Source: Thermoleophilia bacterium (GTDB taxonomy: Bacteria; Actinomycetota; Thermoleophilia; Solirubrobacterales; 70-9). From it: a stretch of DNA of 64,000 nt. Positions 34,390-43,620 of this stretch are shown here, piece by piece. The notes beneath the pieces are model-generated. The model did no database searches. It saw nothing but the letters and a program-made list of their open reading frames with translations, and was not told the origin of the DNA. The position numbers were made by a program, and so were the translations under genes. Positions within the stretch are counted from its first letter, which is position 1; each line of letters starts with the position of its first letter. The stretch is taken from assembly GCA_016650125.1 (NCBI GenBank), contig JAENWT010000003.1, positions 124,001 through 188,000 of the forward strand, read 5' to 3'.

Positions 34390-34467
34390 CGGGGTGTAGC
34401 TCAGCCTGGTCAGAGCGCCCGATTTGGGTTCGGGAGGTTTTCGCTGGTTCGAATCCAGTCACCCCGA
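34390..34467 (+). tRNA. tRNA-Pro (TGG)
   Basis: A 78-base cloverleaf: acceptor CGGGGTG (34390-34396) pairs with CACCCCG (34460-34466), the anticodon stem CCCGA/TCGGG encloses loop TTTGGGT (anticodon TGG), and the T-arm carries GGTTCGAATCC. CCA is not encoded, as the discriminator A is followed by TTC; this agrees with the CCA-adding enzyme at 5624. Confidence 0.93.
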
Positions 34468-34502
34468 TTCAGAAGACTATCCTCGTAGGTTCGAAACTCG
34501 GC

Positions 34503-36305
34503 CTATCGGGCAGGCAGCACGACCCGAAGGTCGCTCACGGTGACTTCGTAGTCACCGTTTGCCGGCCTGGACGTCGGGGCGTCGTTGCCGAGTAGCTCGA
34601 GCTCGATCGTGTGTCCGGCCTGGGCTCGCCAGGCGGCGGGGTGGAGTTCCCAGGTGTTCTTGCCGTCGGCCGGTCGGGAGAGGCCGCGGGCGATCAGGCG
34701 CTGTGACTCGCCGTCCGGGGCGACGTCCCAGAGCCGTGAGGCCAGCTGGGCAACGCCTGGCGCGACCCCGGTGACTTTGAGGCGGGCGCTGAGCTTCGGG
34801 GCCCCAAGCAGGCTGACCGACCTCTTTCCGACCTTCTGAAGTTTGTAACGGGCGGTTCCGGTGGCCGTGGCCCAAGGAGTCTCGATGCAGCCATCGCCAC
34901 CGCCGCCCAATGGATCGAGTGCGTTCCCGACCGCCGGGTCACCGCCGTCCGAGGTGATCGAGCGGGGCTTCTTGAAGGTCGAGGTGAGGCGCCGGTGTGA
35001 GAGCTTTGCGAAGGTCGCGGCGCGGAACGGCCCGATCGACTCCCGCTCCTTCGGGCAGGTCTGGATGTAGGCGGTCACTCCGCGGGCCGGCTTCCGTTTG
35101 GCATCACGCAGGTAGTGATCGAACCAGCGATGGATCCCCTGAAGCAGGCGCTTGCGTTCGACCGGGTCGTTCGAGGCCCGCTGGTGGCCGAAGTCGCCGA
35201 GGCGGATCGAGACCGGTGACCTCGGGTAGAGCTTGCGGGTCCGGTTCGCGTAGCGCAACACCTCGTCGACCGGGAAGAGGTCGTCCGTGAAACCCGAGGC
35301 CAGGAACAGCGGCGGCGGCTTGCTTCCAGGGTCGATGTAATAGGCGGAGTGGAAGCGCACGAGGTCGGAGACGATCGAGCGCGACTCGGGATCGGAATAC
35401 GGCTCGCCCTGATCGGTGCGAGCGATCAGCGAGGCGATGTCGGCGTCGGGGTCCGCGTCGGCCGGGGCGACGAAGCCCATCGGCCGCCCGAAGACGAACG
35501 GCTCGCCGATCGGCTGGCCCGGTCCCAGCGCGAGGCGGGCGGCCAGGGAGATTCCGGTGATGAATTTTGTCTTGACCACTCCGACCGGATTCGTGGCGGT
35601 GCGGCGGTCGGTGATCCCGTTGGCCGTCACCTTCCCGTTTGGCGCGGCGGCGGTCACCAGATCGCTCCAGGGGATGACCGGCGCTGCGGCGGCGATTGAC
35701 AGCGGTGTGCCATCGGGGCTGTGCCAGCGGACCAGCCTGCCGCCCGGCAGCATCATCCGGTCGCGCAGCGCGGCGAGCATCAACGACTGGCCGCCGCCGT
35801 AGCTGTCACCGGTGACCCCGATTCGTTTCTTCGCGACGTAGCCGTCGTCGACCAGCCGGCCGATCAGCGCCTGGGTGTCACGAACCTCGTAGCGCGCGTC
35901 GGCGAGATGGACGTAGCCCCGGGCGCAGCCCAACGGATCCGCCGCACGGGATTCCGGGGTCCCGCAGGAGCCCCAGAGACCGCGCGCCGAGTAGGCAAGC
36001 ACCGCGTAGCCCTCCCGAGCCCAGGCGTAAGCGTTGTCGGTGTAAGCGGTCGACTCGGGATCGAGGTACTCGTACTTGCTGTTGCCGAACCCGTGGATCT
36101 CGGCGACGAGCGCTCTTTTTCTCGCGTGCGAGGCCGGCAGGACCACGGTTGTGTCGAGCGGGACGCCGTCCCACGACTTCACGGTTCCGGAGCACTCGTA
36201 GACACCCTGCGTTTCCCGGCAATCGTCAAGACCGAGCGGACCGGCGGAGGCCGATCCAGCTGTCAGAAGCAGCGTCACCATCGTGGCTCCGAGCAGGCGC
36301 TTCAC
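34503..36305 (-). CDS. Secreted X-Pro dipeptidyl-peptidase (S15/CocE)-like hydrolase
   Basis: The product has about 600 aa from GTG 36305, which places a signal peptide (KRLLGATMVTLLLTAGSASA) at the N-terminus. The alpha/beta-hydrolase domain has EIHGFGNSKYEY, the nucleophile elbow VTGDSYGGGQSL (Ser near 195) and FGHQRASND with the likely catalytic His near 400. The C-terminal beta-sandwich (about 430-600) matches the X-Pro C-terminal domain. It probably cleaves exported peptides or esters. Confidence 0.8.
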   Translation of the reverse strand: MKRLLGATMVTLLLTAGSASAGPLGLDDCRETQGVYECSGTVKSWDGVPLDTTVVLPASHARKRALVAEIHGFGNSKYEYLDPESTAYTDNAYAWAREGYAVLAYSARGLWGSCGTPESRAADPLGCARGYVHLADARYEVRDTQALIGRLVDDGYVAKKRIGVTGDSYGGGQSLMLAALRDRMMLPGGRLVRWHSPDGTPLSIAAAAPVIPWSDLVTAAAPNGKVTANGITDRRTATNPVGVVKTKFITGISLAARLALGPGQPIGEPFVFGRPMGFVAPADADPDADIASLIARTDQGEPYSDPESRSIVSDLVRFHSAYYIDPGSKPPPLFLASGFTDDLFPVDEVLRYANRTRKLYPRSPVSIRLGDFGHQRASNDPVERKRLLQGIHRWFDHYLRDAKRKPARGVTAYIQTCPKERESIGPFRAATFAKLSHRRLTSTFKKPRSITSDGGDPAVGNALDPLGGGGDGCIETPWATATGTARYKLQKVGKRSVSLLGAPKLSARLKVTGVAPGVAQLASRLWDVAPDGESQRLIARGLSRPADGKNTWELHPAAWRAQAGHTIELELLGNDAPTSRPANGDYEVTVSDLRVVLPAR

Positions 36306-36312
36306 GGATTCC

Positions 36313-36909
36313 TCAGGAGCGCATCGCGCCGGGTATATGGAGAATCGCGCCCGGCAGATCCCGGCGGGAGCGGTCCATCGCTTCCTGTAGAGCAGTGGTC
36401 GCCCGCGGTCCGTGAATCGGATCGCCATGGCCGACCAGAAGGTGCTGCGGCAAATAGGTCCCGAGAGCCTGCCTCGGCGGCTTGGCGCGAAGCATGATGT
36501 GGACGCCGGCACCCGCATCGCCCGGCTTGGCCATCTTGTTGGTGCCGACAGCCTCGGAGATGATCAGAGCCTGCTCGGCCTGCCACCAGAGCGCCTTCTC
36601 TTTCCAGAACCGGTTGTTGACCACATCGATCGACTGGAAAGGGGAGCTCTTCATTTCGTCGGGCAGCACCACCAGGGGGATGTCGAGCCGTTTGGCGACC
36701 TTCTCGCAGTCCCGGCTATGGCGATCGAGCAGCTGGAGGACCGCGACCGGGGTGCCGAGCGCGGCGACGCGTTCCATCACCTCGGGGTTGTCGACCGGGT
36801 CGACGATCCAGACATTCCCGTCCGACGCCAGGGCGTGCGACGCCCGCGCCATCGGTTCATCCTGAACCCAGGTCAGTCCGATGTCACTCTCATCCACTCT
36901 CACAGCCAT
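36313..36909 (-). CDS. Metallo-beta-lactamase-fold-like protein without the usual ligands
   Basis: The 198-aa protein has strand patterns of the MBL fold: NVWIVDPVDNPEV, VAVLQLLDRHSRD where HxHxDH is expected, EQALIISEAVG, and LLVGHGDPIHGP near 165 resembling the fourth MBL motif. The first metal-binding motif is reduced to DRHSRD, so zinc binding is doubtful. Function unknown. It is eight bases ahead of the S15-like gene and may be co-transcribed. Confidence 0.6.
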   Translation of the reverse strand: MAVRVDESDIGLTWVQDEPMARASHALASDGNVWIVDPVDNPEVMERVAALGTPVAVLQLLDRHSRDCEKVAKRLDIPLVVLPDEMKSSPFQSIDVVNNRFWKEKALWWQAEQALIISEAVGTNKMAKPGDAGAGVHIMLRAKPPRQALGTYLPQHLLVGHGDPIHGPRATTALQEAMDRSRRDLPGAILHIPGAMRS

Positions 36910-36948
36910 GGGCGCAGTCTAGCCACGAAAGGTGTTTGCTCGGATAAC

Positions 36949-38643
36949 GTGGACAGCGTGTCTCGTCCAATAACTCTGGCTGCCCTCGCCGGGCTGGCGT
37001 TCGTCATCGGTGCCAGCCCGGCGATCGCTGCCAAATCGGACTCGTCGACCGTCGGCTTGCCCCGGCTTGCCCAGCCGATCAACGGAAAGTCAGCGTTGCT
37101 CGTGCCGGCCAGATATCCACTCGATATGTCGGGACGGAAGGTCACGGGCTCGATTCGGTTCGTGTTTCCCGGCGGCCGCAAACTAACGAGAAAATGGGTC
37201 GCGCGGCCCCACGGCGGCACCCTGCGGCTGGGCGATCGACGCACATTCTTCAACTTCACGCACTCCTTTCCGATCGGCTCGGGACTGACCCGGCTCCTCC
37301 AGAGCAACGCCCGCCGGGTCTCGGTATCGAGCTCGTACGAAATTGAACGCGTCGGGCTGGACCATGGATACGGACGTTCTGAGGGTGGAGGCTCGGACCG
37401 GACTGGAATTCGCCGGGCGGCCGCCAGCTTCTGCAGCACTCCGTCACTCGTCCTGATGACCGCGTCGCTCCCCGGTCGCGGCCAACTTCCGCGCTGCGGC
37501 GGCAAGGTCAAGTGGACGATCAGCGACCAGACCGACCGTGGCCTGGCAAGCATCAACGGCAACGGCTTCCAGTTCACCCGTGCCGAAACCCAGACCGGGA
37601 CGGACGAGTTCACCCTCACCGGTCGTATCAGGGGCAAGATCGTCGTGACCCGTCCGGTTCAGATCAGGATCAACCCGACCCCGGTTTCCTCGGTCTCGAT
37701 CCGCGCGATGGGTGACTCGGTCACTGCCGGTTTCGGCTACTTCGGCAAGACCGGCAAGCCGATGACGATCGGCCAGCTCTACAACTGCAAGCCGGCCGCC
37801 GTGACTTACAACGACGCCTGTTCGTCGAACGCGTACAACCGGAACAGCGGCGTCGGAACGGCCCCGGACTACCTGCCCGACTTTGGCCTCTCGCGCAACA
37901 TCTCCTGGGCCGCCCAGTGGGCAAACGCTCACGGCGTCACCGACTACAGGAACTACGCAGTGAGCGGTTCGGCTCCGAGCGACTGGCTGCCCGGCGGACA
38001 GTTCGACACGACCCGCCAGCAGATCGAAAAGGACAATCCGGACTACATCGTGATGACGATGGGCGCGAACCCGTTGCTCTCGAACGTGCTCTTCGGTATC
38101 GACAACATGGGCTGCGCCCTCGAGGCCGACCTTTTCGGTGACTTCCGTGAATGCATCCAGACGGCCTTTGCGTCGATCGACCTCGACCAGAATCTGAACG
38201 CGCTCTACACCCAGCTGGTGGACAGCACGGATTCCCGGATCGTCCTGATGCAGTACCACCTGGCGGTTCCGGCTGCCGACGTCGCCTACAGCGCGGTCCA
38301 GATCGAAATGATCGACGACCTGATGAATCAGACGATCAGCGCCGAGGCCAATCTCGTCTCGCCGGAACGGATCCAGGTGATCGCCCCGCCGCGGTTCGAT
38401 GTCGGCATCGACATGAGTCCGCTCTACAAGTCGAACTTCAGCTGCTCCTGGCTCGGCTACAAGGTGGACGGTCCGAGCGTCCAGGCGACTCCAGCACAGG
38501 ACTTCCTCGAGGCGCTTCATCCGCTGTCCTTCTGTACAGGCCCGGCTTTCGGCGCCCCGTGGACAATCAGCGGCGACACGGGCATCCACCCGAGCGCCAC
38601 CGGCTATTCACAAATGGCCGGCCAGATACCCGCACCGGAATAG
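36949..38643 (+). CDS. Secreted SGNH/GDSL-type hydrolase
   Basis: About 564 aa from GTG 36949 (GTG 36958 also possible); the start is placed so that a signal peptide (TLAALAGLAFVIGASPAIAA) leads. Residues about 35-230 form a beta-rich region, then the SGNH domain: AMGDSVTAGFGYFG (catalytic Ser), AVSGSAPSDWLPGG, MTMGANPL (block III Asn) and GDTGIHPSATGY (catalytic Asp and His). It probably has esterase or lipase activity outside the cell. Confidence 0.8.
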   Translation: MDSVSRPITLAALAGLAFVIGASPAIAAKSDSSTVGLPRLAQPINGKSALLVPARYPLDMSGRKVTGSIRFVFPGGRKLTRKWVARPHGGTLRLGDRRTFFNFTHSFPIGSGLTRLLQSNARRVSVSSSYEIERVGLDHGYGRSEGGGSDRTGIRRAAASFCSTPSLVLMTASLPGRGQLPRCGGKVKWTISDQTDRGLASINGNGFQFTRAETQTGTDEFTLTGRIRGKIVVTRPVQIRINPTPVSSVSIRAMGDSVTAGFGYFGKTGKPMTIGQLYNCKPAAVTYNDACSSNAYNRNSGVGTAPDYLPDFGLSRNISWAAQWANAHGVTDYRNYAVSGSAPSDWLPGGQFDTTRQQIEKDNPDYIVMTMGANPLLSNVLFGIDNMGCALEADLFGDFRECIQTAFASIDLDQNLNALYTQLVDSTDSRIVLMQYHLAVPAADVAYSAVQIEMIDDLMNQTISAEANLVSPERIQVIAPPRFDVGIDMSPLYKSNFSCSWLGYKVDGPSVQATPAQDFLEALHPLSFCTGPAFGAPWTISGDTGIHPSATGYSQMAGQIPAPE

Positions 38644-38767
38644 AACCGGGGCCAAACCCGGTCAGAAGAGCCGATGGTTCAGCGCTTGCCGGTGCGGTGG
38701 CTCGGGCCGTTTAGCGGCCCCACTCAATTAGGATGGCGCCGGTGTCTGCTGAGTTCAAAGGCCGGGC

Positions 38768-40933
38768 TTGACCCCGACCCTCTCTTCTTATCTGGTCGGG
38801 ACCATCGCGATGCTGGCGATCGTCCTTTCCCTCTGGCTGGGCGGATACTGGCTGCGCCGCTGGATCGTGCCCGAGTTCTCCGGCGCCCTGGCCCGCCTCG
38901 CCGAACTGACGATCTCGGTCGCGCTGCTGATAATCGCCCTGCAGATCCTCGGCACCCTTTCGATCCTCACCCTCGGCTGGATCGCGGCCGGCTGTGTGGT
39001 CCTCCCGTTGATCGCCGCGGCGATCGGCCACCACTACGCTGATCCCGATCCCGAGGTGGTGGCCGCGCCGCAGGTGCCGACCTGGGCCTTTCTGGTGGCG
39101 CTCGGCGTCGCTTCCTGGGTGGTTGCCGAATGGAGCTTCCCGTCGCAGCTCAGCCTCGACCAGGGGATGTTCGGTGGCGATACGACCTGGTACCACATGC
39201 CGGCCGCCGCCCGGTTCATCCAGGAGGGCTCGACCAACCCGCTTCATTACACCGACCCCCTGCGGCTGGCGGTCTGGTTCTACCCCCAGAGCTCGGAGCT
39301 GATGCACGGGGCCCTGATGGGCCTGATGCAGAGCGACTGGCTCTCGCCCCTGTTCAATATGTTCTCGGTCGGTGTCGCCCTGCTCGCCTGCTGGTGCGTC
39401 GGCCGTCCTTACGGGGTCGGGCCCGCCACCCTGGTCGGTGGCGCGATCCTGCTCGCATCGGGGGTGATGATCGAAACCCAGCCCGGTGAGGGCCGCAACG
39501 ACATCGTCTGCTTCGCCTTCCTGATCGCCTTCGCCGCCTTCCTGATCAACGGCCACCAGCGACGGGCTCCGAAACACGGCACGGTCGAGGATCAGCCTGA
39601 TCCGGACGCACCACTGCTCGACCGGGGGCCGCTGATAATCGCCGGCATCGCGGCCGGCATAGCGATCTCGATCAAGGTTTCGATGCTGGCGCCGGTCGGC
39701 GTGATCTTCATCGGCATGGTCCTGATCAGCGGTCGCGGCCGCCGCATGATCACCGCGCTCTGGCTGGGAGCGTCGATCCTCGTGGTCGGCGGCTACTGGT
39801 ACGTCCGGGCGATGATCTTCACCGGCGGCAACCCGGTGCCGGCGATCGGCTTCGGACCGCTCAAGCTGCCGCAGCCGGACCAGATGCCACTTGATCCGCG
39901 GCCGCGCTTCTCGGTGTTCCACTACATCACCGACCTCGACATCTACCGCTACTGGTTCTTCCCCCGGCTGGACGACGCCTTCGGGATCCTCTTCCCGCTG
40001 ATCATGGTGATGCTCGCCGCCGCCGCGCTCTACCTCACCTTCCGGGCCCGCAACAAGGTGGTCCGGCTCCTGGCCGCCGCCTCGCTGGTCACCGCCTTCG
40101 TCTACCTGGTGACGCCGCTCACCGCGGCGGGACAGGAAGGCGAGCCGCGCGGCTTCTTCACCAATACGCGGTACCTGCTGCCCGGCCTCCTGCTGGCCGC
40201 GACGATGCTGCCGATCGCAAGGCCGCTGCGTGCTCCTGAAGGACGCGCAAAGAAGATCCTGATCTTCCTCACGGTCATCTTCGCGATCACCGTGCTCACC
40301 TCGCCGCGCTGGTACCCGGGCCTCATCCTGGGCACGATTTTCCTGACGCTCGCCATCGTCTGGGCCCCGGTCGGGCTTTCATGGCTGCATGAGCACCGAA
40401 AAGCGCCGCTCAGCGTCATCGTGACTTCGGTCGCCGCGATCGTCCTGGTGGCGGTGGTCTGGGGCCGGGGCGAAGAGGTCGGATACGCGCACAAGCACTA
40501 CACCCGTTCGACGCTCTTTCTCCAGGAAGGCGGACCCCAGGAGGCATTCGACTTTACCCGCGACCTCAAGGACAAACGCATCGCGCTGGCCGGATCGGGA
40601 GAGATCTATTTCGGCCAGTACGGCTTTTACGGAGTCGACCGCTCGAACTACGTCGAGTACATCGGCAAGGAGGGCGACAACGGCACCTATCGCCTGTACG
40701 ACACCTGCGAGGCCTTTATCGGCAAGATCAACAAGGGCGACTTCGACTACATCATCACCAGCGAGAACACCCAGGACTCGCCCGACTCCGACTACTTCTA
40801 CCCGGTGAACAACTGGATCAAGGACAACCCCGGCGTCAAGGTCGCGGTCGAGGAACCGGACATCACCCCACAGCCCGACTACGTATACGAAGTCACCGGC
40901 AAGCTGGACCCGAAGGCCTGTCCTTCTGGCTAG
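38768..40933 (+). CDS. Large membrane glycosyltransferase-like protein
   Basis: The 721-aa protein (TTG start) has about 12 membrane helices. After the first helices the loop FGGDTTWYHMPAAARF (about 135-150) carries an acidic residue as in GT-C enzymes, followed by a long periplasmic C-terminal domain (about 570-721) with NGTYRLYDTC and NTQDSPDSDYFY. GT-C mannosyl- or arabinosyl-transferase-like architecture is likely but the family is not certain. No sugar genes are adjacent; a tRNA follows. Confidence 0.65.
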   Translation: MTPTLSSYLVGTIAMLAIVLSLWLGGYWLRRWIVPEFSGALARLAELTISVALLIIALQILGTLSILTLGWIAAGCVVLPLIAAAIGHHYADPDPEVVAAPQVPTWAFLVALGVASWVVAEWSFPSQLSLDQGMFGGDTTWYHMPAAARFIQEGSTNPLHYTDPLRLAVWFYPQSSELMHGALMGLMQSDWLSPLFNMFSVGVALLACWCVGRPYGVGPATLVGGAILLASGVMIETQPGEGRNDIVCFAFLIAFAAFLINGHQRRAPKHGTVEDQPDPDAPLLDRGPLIIAGIAAGIAISIKVSMLAPVGVIFIGMVLISGRGRRMITALWLGASILVVGGYWYVRAMIFTGGNPVPAIGFGPLKLPQPDQMPLDPRPRFSVFHYITDLDIYRYWFFPRLDDAFGILFPLIMVMLAAAALYLTFRARNKVVRLLAAASLVTAFVYLVTPLTAAGQEGEPRGFFTNTRYLLPGLLLAATMLPIARPLRAPEGRAKKILIFLTVIFAITVLTSPRWYPGLILGTIFLTLAIVWAPVGLSWLHEHRKAPLSVIVTSVAAIVLVAVVWGRGEEVGYAHKHYTRSTLFLQEGGPQEAFDFTRDLKDKRIALAGSGEIYFGQYGFYGVDRSNYVEYIGKEGDNGTYRLYDTCEAFIGKINKGDFDYIITSENTQDSPDSDYFYPVNNWIKDNPGVKVAVEEPDITPQPDYVYEVTGKLDPKACPSG

Positions 40934-40982
40934 CTCGAAGTACCGGCTTTCGCTGGCAATAGGATGCGGGACGCGTCACCTT

Positions 40983-41056
40983 GCCCCCGTAGCTCAGCTG
41001 GATAGAGCGCTGGCCTTCTAAGCCGGATGTCGCAGGTTCGAATCCTGCCGGGGGTA
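40983..41056 (+). tRNA. tRNA-Arg (TCT)
   Basis: A 74-base cloverleaf: acceptor GCCCCCG (40983-40989) pairs with CGGGGGT (41049-41055, first pair G-U), the anticodon stem CTGGC/GCCGG holds loop CTTCTAA (anticodon TCT), the D-arm is AGCTCAGCTGGATAGAGC and the T-arm is GGTTCGAATCC. CCA is not encoded. Confidence 0.93.
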
Positions 41057-41094
41057 CTGGCTGTCGGGACCTGCCGGTCCCCGGCTGCTGGGCT

Positions 41095-41376
41095 TCAGAC
41101 CTCGGCGTGCTGCTCGGCCCAGGCGACGATGTCTTCGGATCCGCTGATCCACTCGTCGTCATCGGTCTGGAGTGCGGGCACCCAGGGGCTTCCGGTTGCG
41201 TCATCGACGAGCTTTCGCCCCGATGTCTGAAGCGCTCTTGGCATGGCGCCCCAACTGAGCGTCTTGATGACCTCGGGCTCGTGATCGGCCTGGACGAGAG
41301 CCTCATACGCGATCCGGCAGGGATGCTCTCGCGCTCCCGGCACCTGAAAAGTTCCCCAGCAGACATAAAGCTTCAT
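41095..41376 (-). CDS. Glutaredoxin/GST N-terminal-like domain protein
   Basis: The 93-aa protein starts MKLYVCWGTF and has the thioredoxin-fold order of a GST N-domain: strand, HPCRIAYEAL helix, EVIKTLSWG, then SPWVPALQTDDDEWISGSEDIVAWAEQH with the cis-Pro (VPAL) and the SEDI glutathione-site-like motif. No C-terminal GST helical domain is present, so it is a stand-alone thioredoxin-fold protein. It lies between tRNA-Arg and a secreted hydrolase. Confidence 0.75.
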   Translation of the reverse strand: MKLYVCWGTFQVPGAREHPCRIAYEALVQADHEPEVIKTLSWGAMPRALQTSGRKLVDDATGSPWVPALQTDDDEWISGSEDIVAWAEQHAEV

Positions 41377-41485
41377 GTGCCCAATCTATCCGGCTAACGG
41401 TAGGGCCGCTACTCGCCGTCCCGGGTTGTGTTTGTATTCAGGAGTGGCCCCGGGAGGGTCGAAACCTAATGAGGAGAAATCTGAC

Positions 41486-42889
41486 ATGACTGGTCGCAGG
41501 ACGATTTTGGGATTTGCCGGAGGAATGGCCGCAGTGGCCGCGATGACGTTGTCGATGGCAGGGGTTTCCCAGGCCGCGCCGACGACGATGACCCTCAAGG
41601 GTTTCGAAGCTCCGGGCACGCCCGCGAAGTACAACAAAGTCAAGGTCGTCAAGCAGGGGCCGGCGACGGCGAAGAAGATCCTCGTCCTCATTCCCGGAAC
41701 TTCGGCCGGTGCAACCAACTTCACGCCGCTCGGCGAAGGGCTGCTCGCCAAGCTCAACAAGGGCAAGAAGCGGAACTGGGCGATCTGGTCGATCGAACGC
41801 CGCGAGAATCTCCTCGAAGACCACTCTTACCTCGAGAAGTACATGGACGGTGACGTCACCGCCAAGGAGATGTTCGATTATTACCTCGGCTGGATCCTCG
41901 ATGGTTCCGTCTCACCCCGTTTCGTCCCCAAGACCGATGAAGAAACCGCTTTTGCCCGCGACTGGGGAATGAACGTCGCGGTCCAGGACGTGAAGAAGGT
42001 CGTCAACGTGGCCAACAAACGCGGACGCGAAGTCGTGCTCGGTGGGCACTCGCTCGGTGGTTCTATCACTACGGCATACGCCACCTGGAACTTCAACGGC
42101 AAGGCCGGCGCCAAAGACCTCGACGGCCTCGTCTTCATCGACGGTGCCGGTGCCCGCGAACCGGAAGACCTTCCGACAGCCGACGAGGCCCAGGCGACCC
42201 TGGACGCACTTGCCGAGCAGGATTCACCGTTCATCACGCTGGTCCCGCCATTCCCGTGGGCAGCCGGAGTCTTCAACGCAACCGGCTCGAGTAGCGCCGT
42301 CCTCGAACCAAACGAGGCATCGACCGTCCAGAGTTCTCCGATCATCCCGGCCAACCTGAAGCCGCCGGTTCCGGCCACCAACCTCGCCCAGTACGGATAC
42401 GCGGTTGACTCGGACACCGGTCCGGATTCGCTGAAGCTGGTTCAGAGCCACATCGGTCAGCTCGCGGCCAGCGGAGATCCACGCGGCTGGCAGAACGGCG
42501 AGCTGGGGACGGCCACCAGGGCCGCCCGGGTGTTCGCCGAGAAGGACGGCATGGATGGAACCTCCTGGTACCACCCGGCCCGACTCAGCGCCGATTCCGG
42601 GGCGATCAACAACGGCATCAACAACCCGGCTCAGGCGGTCTTCGGAATCAAGGCCACAAAGGGCAGCAGCGTCAAGCTGCCGATGTACTCGTTCGACACC
42701 TCACTGGGTGACGGGCGGGTCGCCAGGGCAACCCGCTCACTGGCGAAGCAGTCGCACGTGCCCGATAGTCAGGTGCGTACGGTCGAACGGATCAAAACCT
42801 ACGCCCACATCGATCCGCTCAGCGCCCTGCCGTCGAAGAACGACTTCATCAAGACGCTGGTCCCGTTCCTGAAGAAGCAGATCAAGTAA
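41486..42889 (+). CDS. Secreted alpha/beta hydrolase
   Basis: The 467-aa protein starts at ATG 41486 with a GAGGAG ribosome site nine bases upstream. The signal peptide (GGMAAVAAMTLSMAGVSQAA) is cleaved near residue 30. The hydrolase core has VLIPGTSAGATNF (oxyanion region), the nucleophile elbow VVLGGHSLGGSI (about 188-199), and a late His in TYAHIDPL (about 447). The substrate is unknown; an exported esterase is likely. Confidence 0.82.
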   Translation: MTGRRTILGFAGGMAAVAAMTLSMAGVSQAAPTTMTLKGFEAPGTPAKYNKVKVVKQGPATAKKILVLIPGTSAGATNFTPLGEGLLAKLNKGKKRNWAIWSIERRENLLEDHSYLEKYMDGDVTAKEMFDYYLGWILDGSVSPRFVPKTDEETAFARDWGMNVAVQDVKKVVNVANKRGREVVLGGHSLGGSITTAYATWNFNGKAGAKDLDGLVFIDGAGAREPEDLPTADEAQATLDALAEQDSPFITLVPPFPWAAGVFNATGSSSAVLEPNEASTVQSSPIIPANLKPPVPATNLAQYGYAVDSDTGPDSLKLVQSHIGQLAASGDPRGWQNGELGTATRAARVFAEKDGMDGTSWYHPARLSADSGAINNGINNPAQAVFGIKATKGSSVKLPMYSFDTSLGDGRVARATRSLAKQSHVPDSQVRTVERIKTYAHIDPLSALPSKNDFIKTLVPFLKKQIK

Positions 42890-42900
42890 CGCGTGTCCGC

Positions 42901-42931
42901 GCACCGCTCAACGGTAAAAGTTGAGCGGTGC
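42901..42931. terminator. 12-bp inverted repeat between convergent genes
   Basis: GCACCGCTCAAC (42901-42912) pairs perfectly with GTTGAGCGGTGC (42920-42931) around GGTAAAA. It lies 11 bases past the hydrolase stop and just ahead of the convergent DUF4352 gene end, so it can serve both strands; a U-run is missing. Confidence 0.7.
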
Positions 42932-42945
42932 TCGGAGCCGCGAAT

Positions 42946-43521
42946 CTAGAGGCCGAGCTCTATATCGCCGGTTGAGTCTGAGAACAAATCGCTCACTTGA
43001 AGCACGGCGCCGTTGAGGGCACTCTTCGGAACGTCGTAAATGAGCTTTCCGGACTTGGTCAGACCGGGCTGAATTTCTTCAAGCAGGAACGTCTGGTCGG
43101 GATAGGCAAATATCGCGTCAGTGGAGGTGGAATACTCGTTTCCCCCTGATATCAGCCTGAGATTATCCTCGATTATTGTTGCTGGCTCGCTCTTTTCGTT
43201 AGTCAGATCCAGGTCGACAATGACGAATATGCCGTCAGCCTTAGCGCCGGTGTATTGGTCCCCGACGGACTTTGCTGTGCTGACCTTCGTCACTTTGTAG
43301 GTTGTTCCCTTGAGGCTTAGGCTGTCGCCAACCTTGGCAACGGGTTCTCCGCTGTCGGTGCTCTCCTGACCGGCAGAATTGGCGTTGCCGTCCTTCTGGT
43401 CCGATTTCTTTGTAACCGTTGGTTCTTCGTCCTCGACGGAGCACGAATCATCGGCTCCGGCCAGAGGGATGATCATTACCATCAAGGCAACAAGAAGCAG
43501 TGGACGAAACTTAGCTTTCAT
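42946..43521 (-). CDS. DUF4352-like exported protein
   Basis: The 191-aa protein begins with a signal-like segment (LLLVALMVMIIPLAGADDSC), a Ser/Asp/Lys-rich linker, and an immunoglobulin-like domain with KVGDSLSLKGTTYKVTKV, GIFVIVDLDLTNEKSEPATI, and FLLEEIQPGLTKSGKLIYDVP. These are marks of the DUF4352/telomeric-repeat-like exported domain. Composition is less GC-rich than its neighbours. Function unknown. Confidence 0.8.
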   Translation of the reverse strand: MKAKFRPLLLVALMVMIIPLAGADDSCSVEDEEPTVTKKSDQKDGNANSAGQESTDSGEPVAKVGDSLSLKGTTYKVTKVSTAKSVGDQYTGAKADGIFVIVDLDLTNEKSEPATIIEDNLRLISGGNEYSTSTDAIFAYPDQTFLLEEIQPGLTKSGKLIYDVPKSALNGAVLQVSDLFSDSTGDIELGL

Positions 43522-43620
43522 CAGAAAATCCTCCTAGATTTTCAAGCGTTTCCCAAATCCATTCAGGACGATCCTAGGCACTCGAGGGCCCTTGGGCGTA
43601 GGGAACTGGATTTCGCGTAC

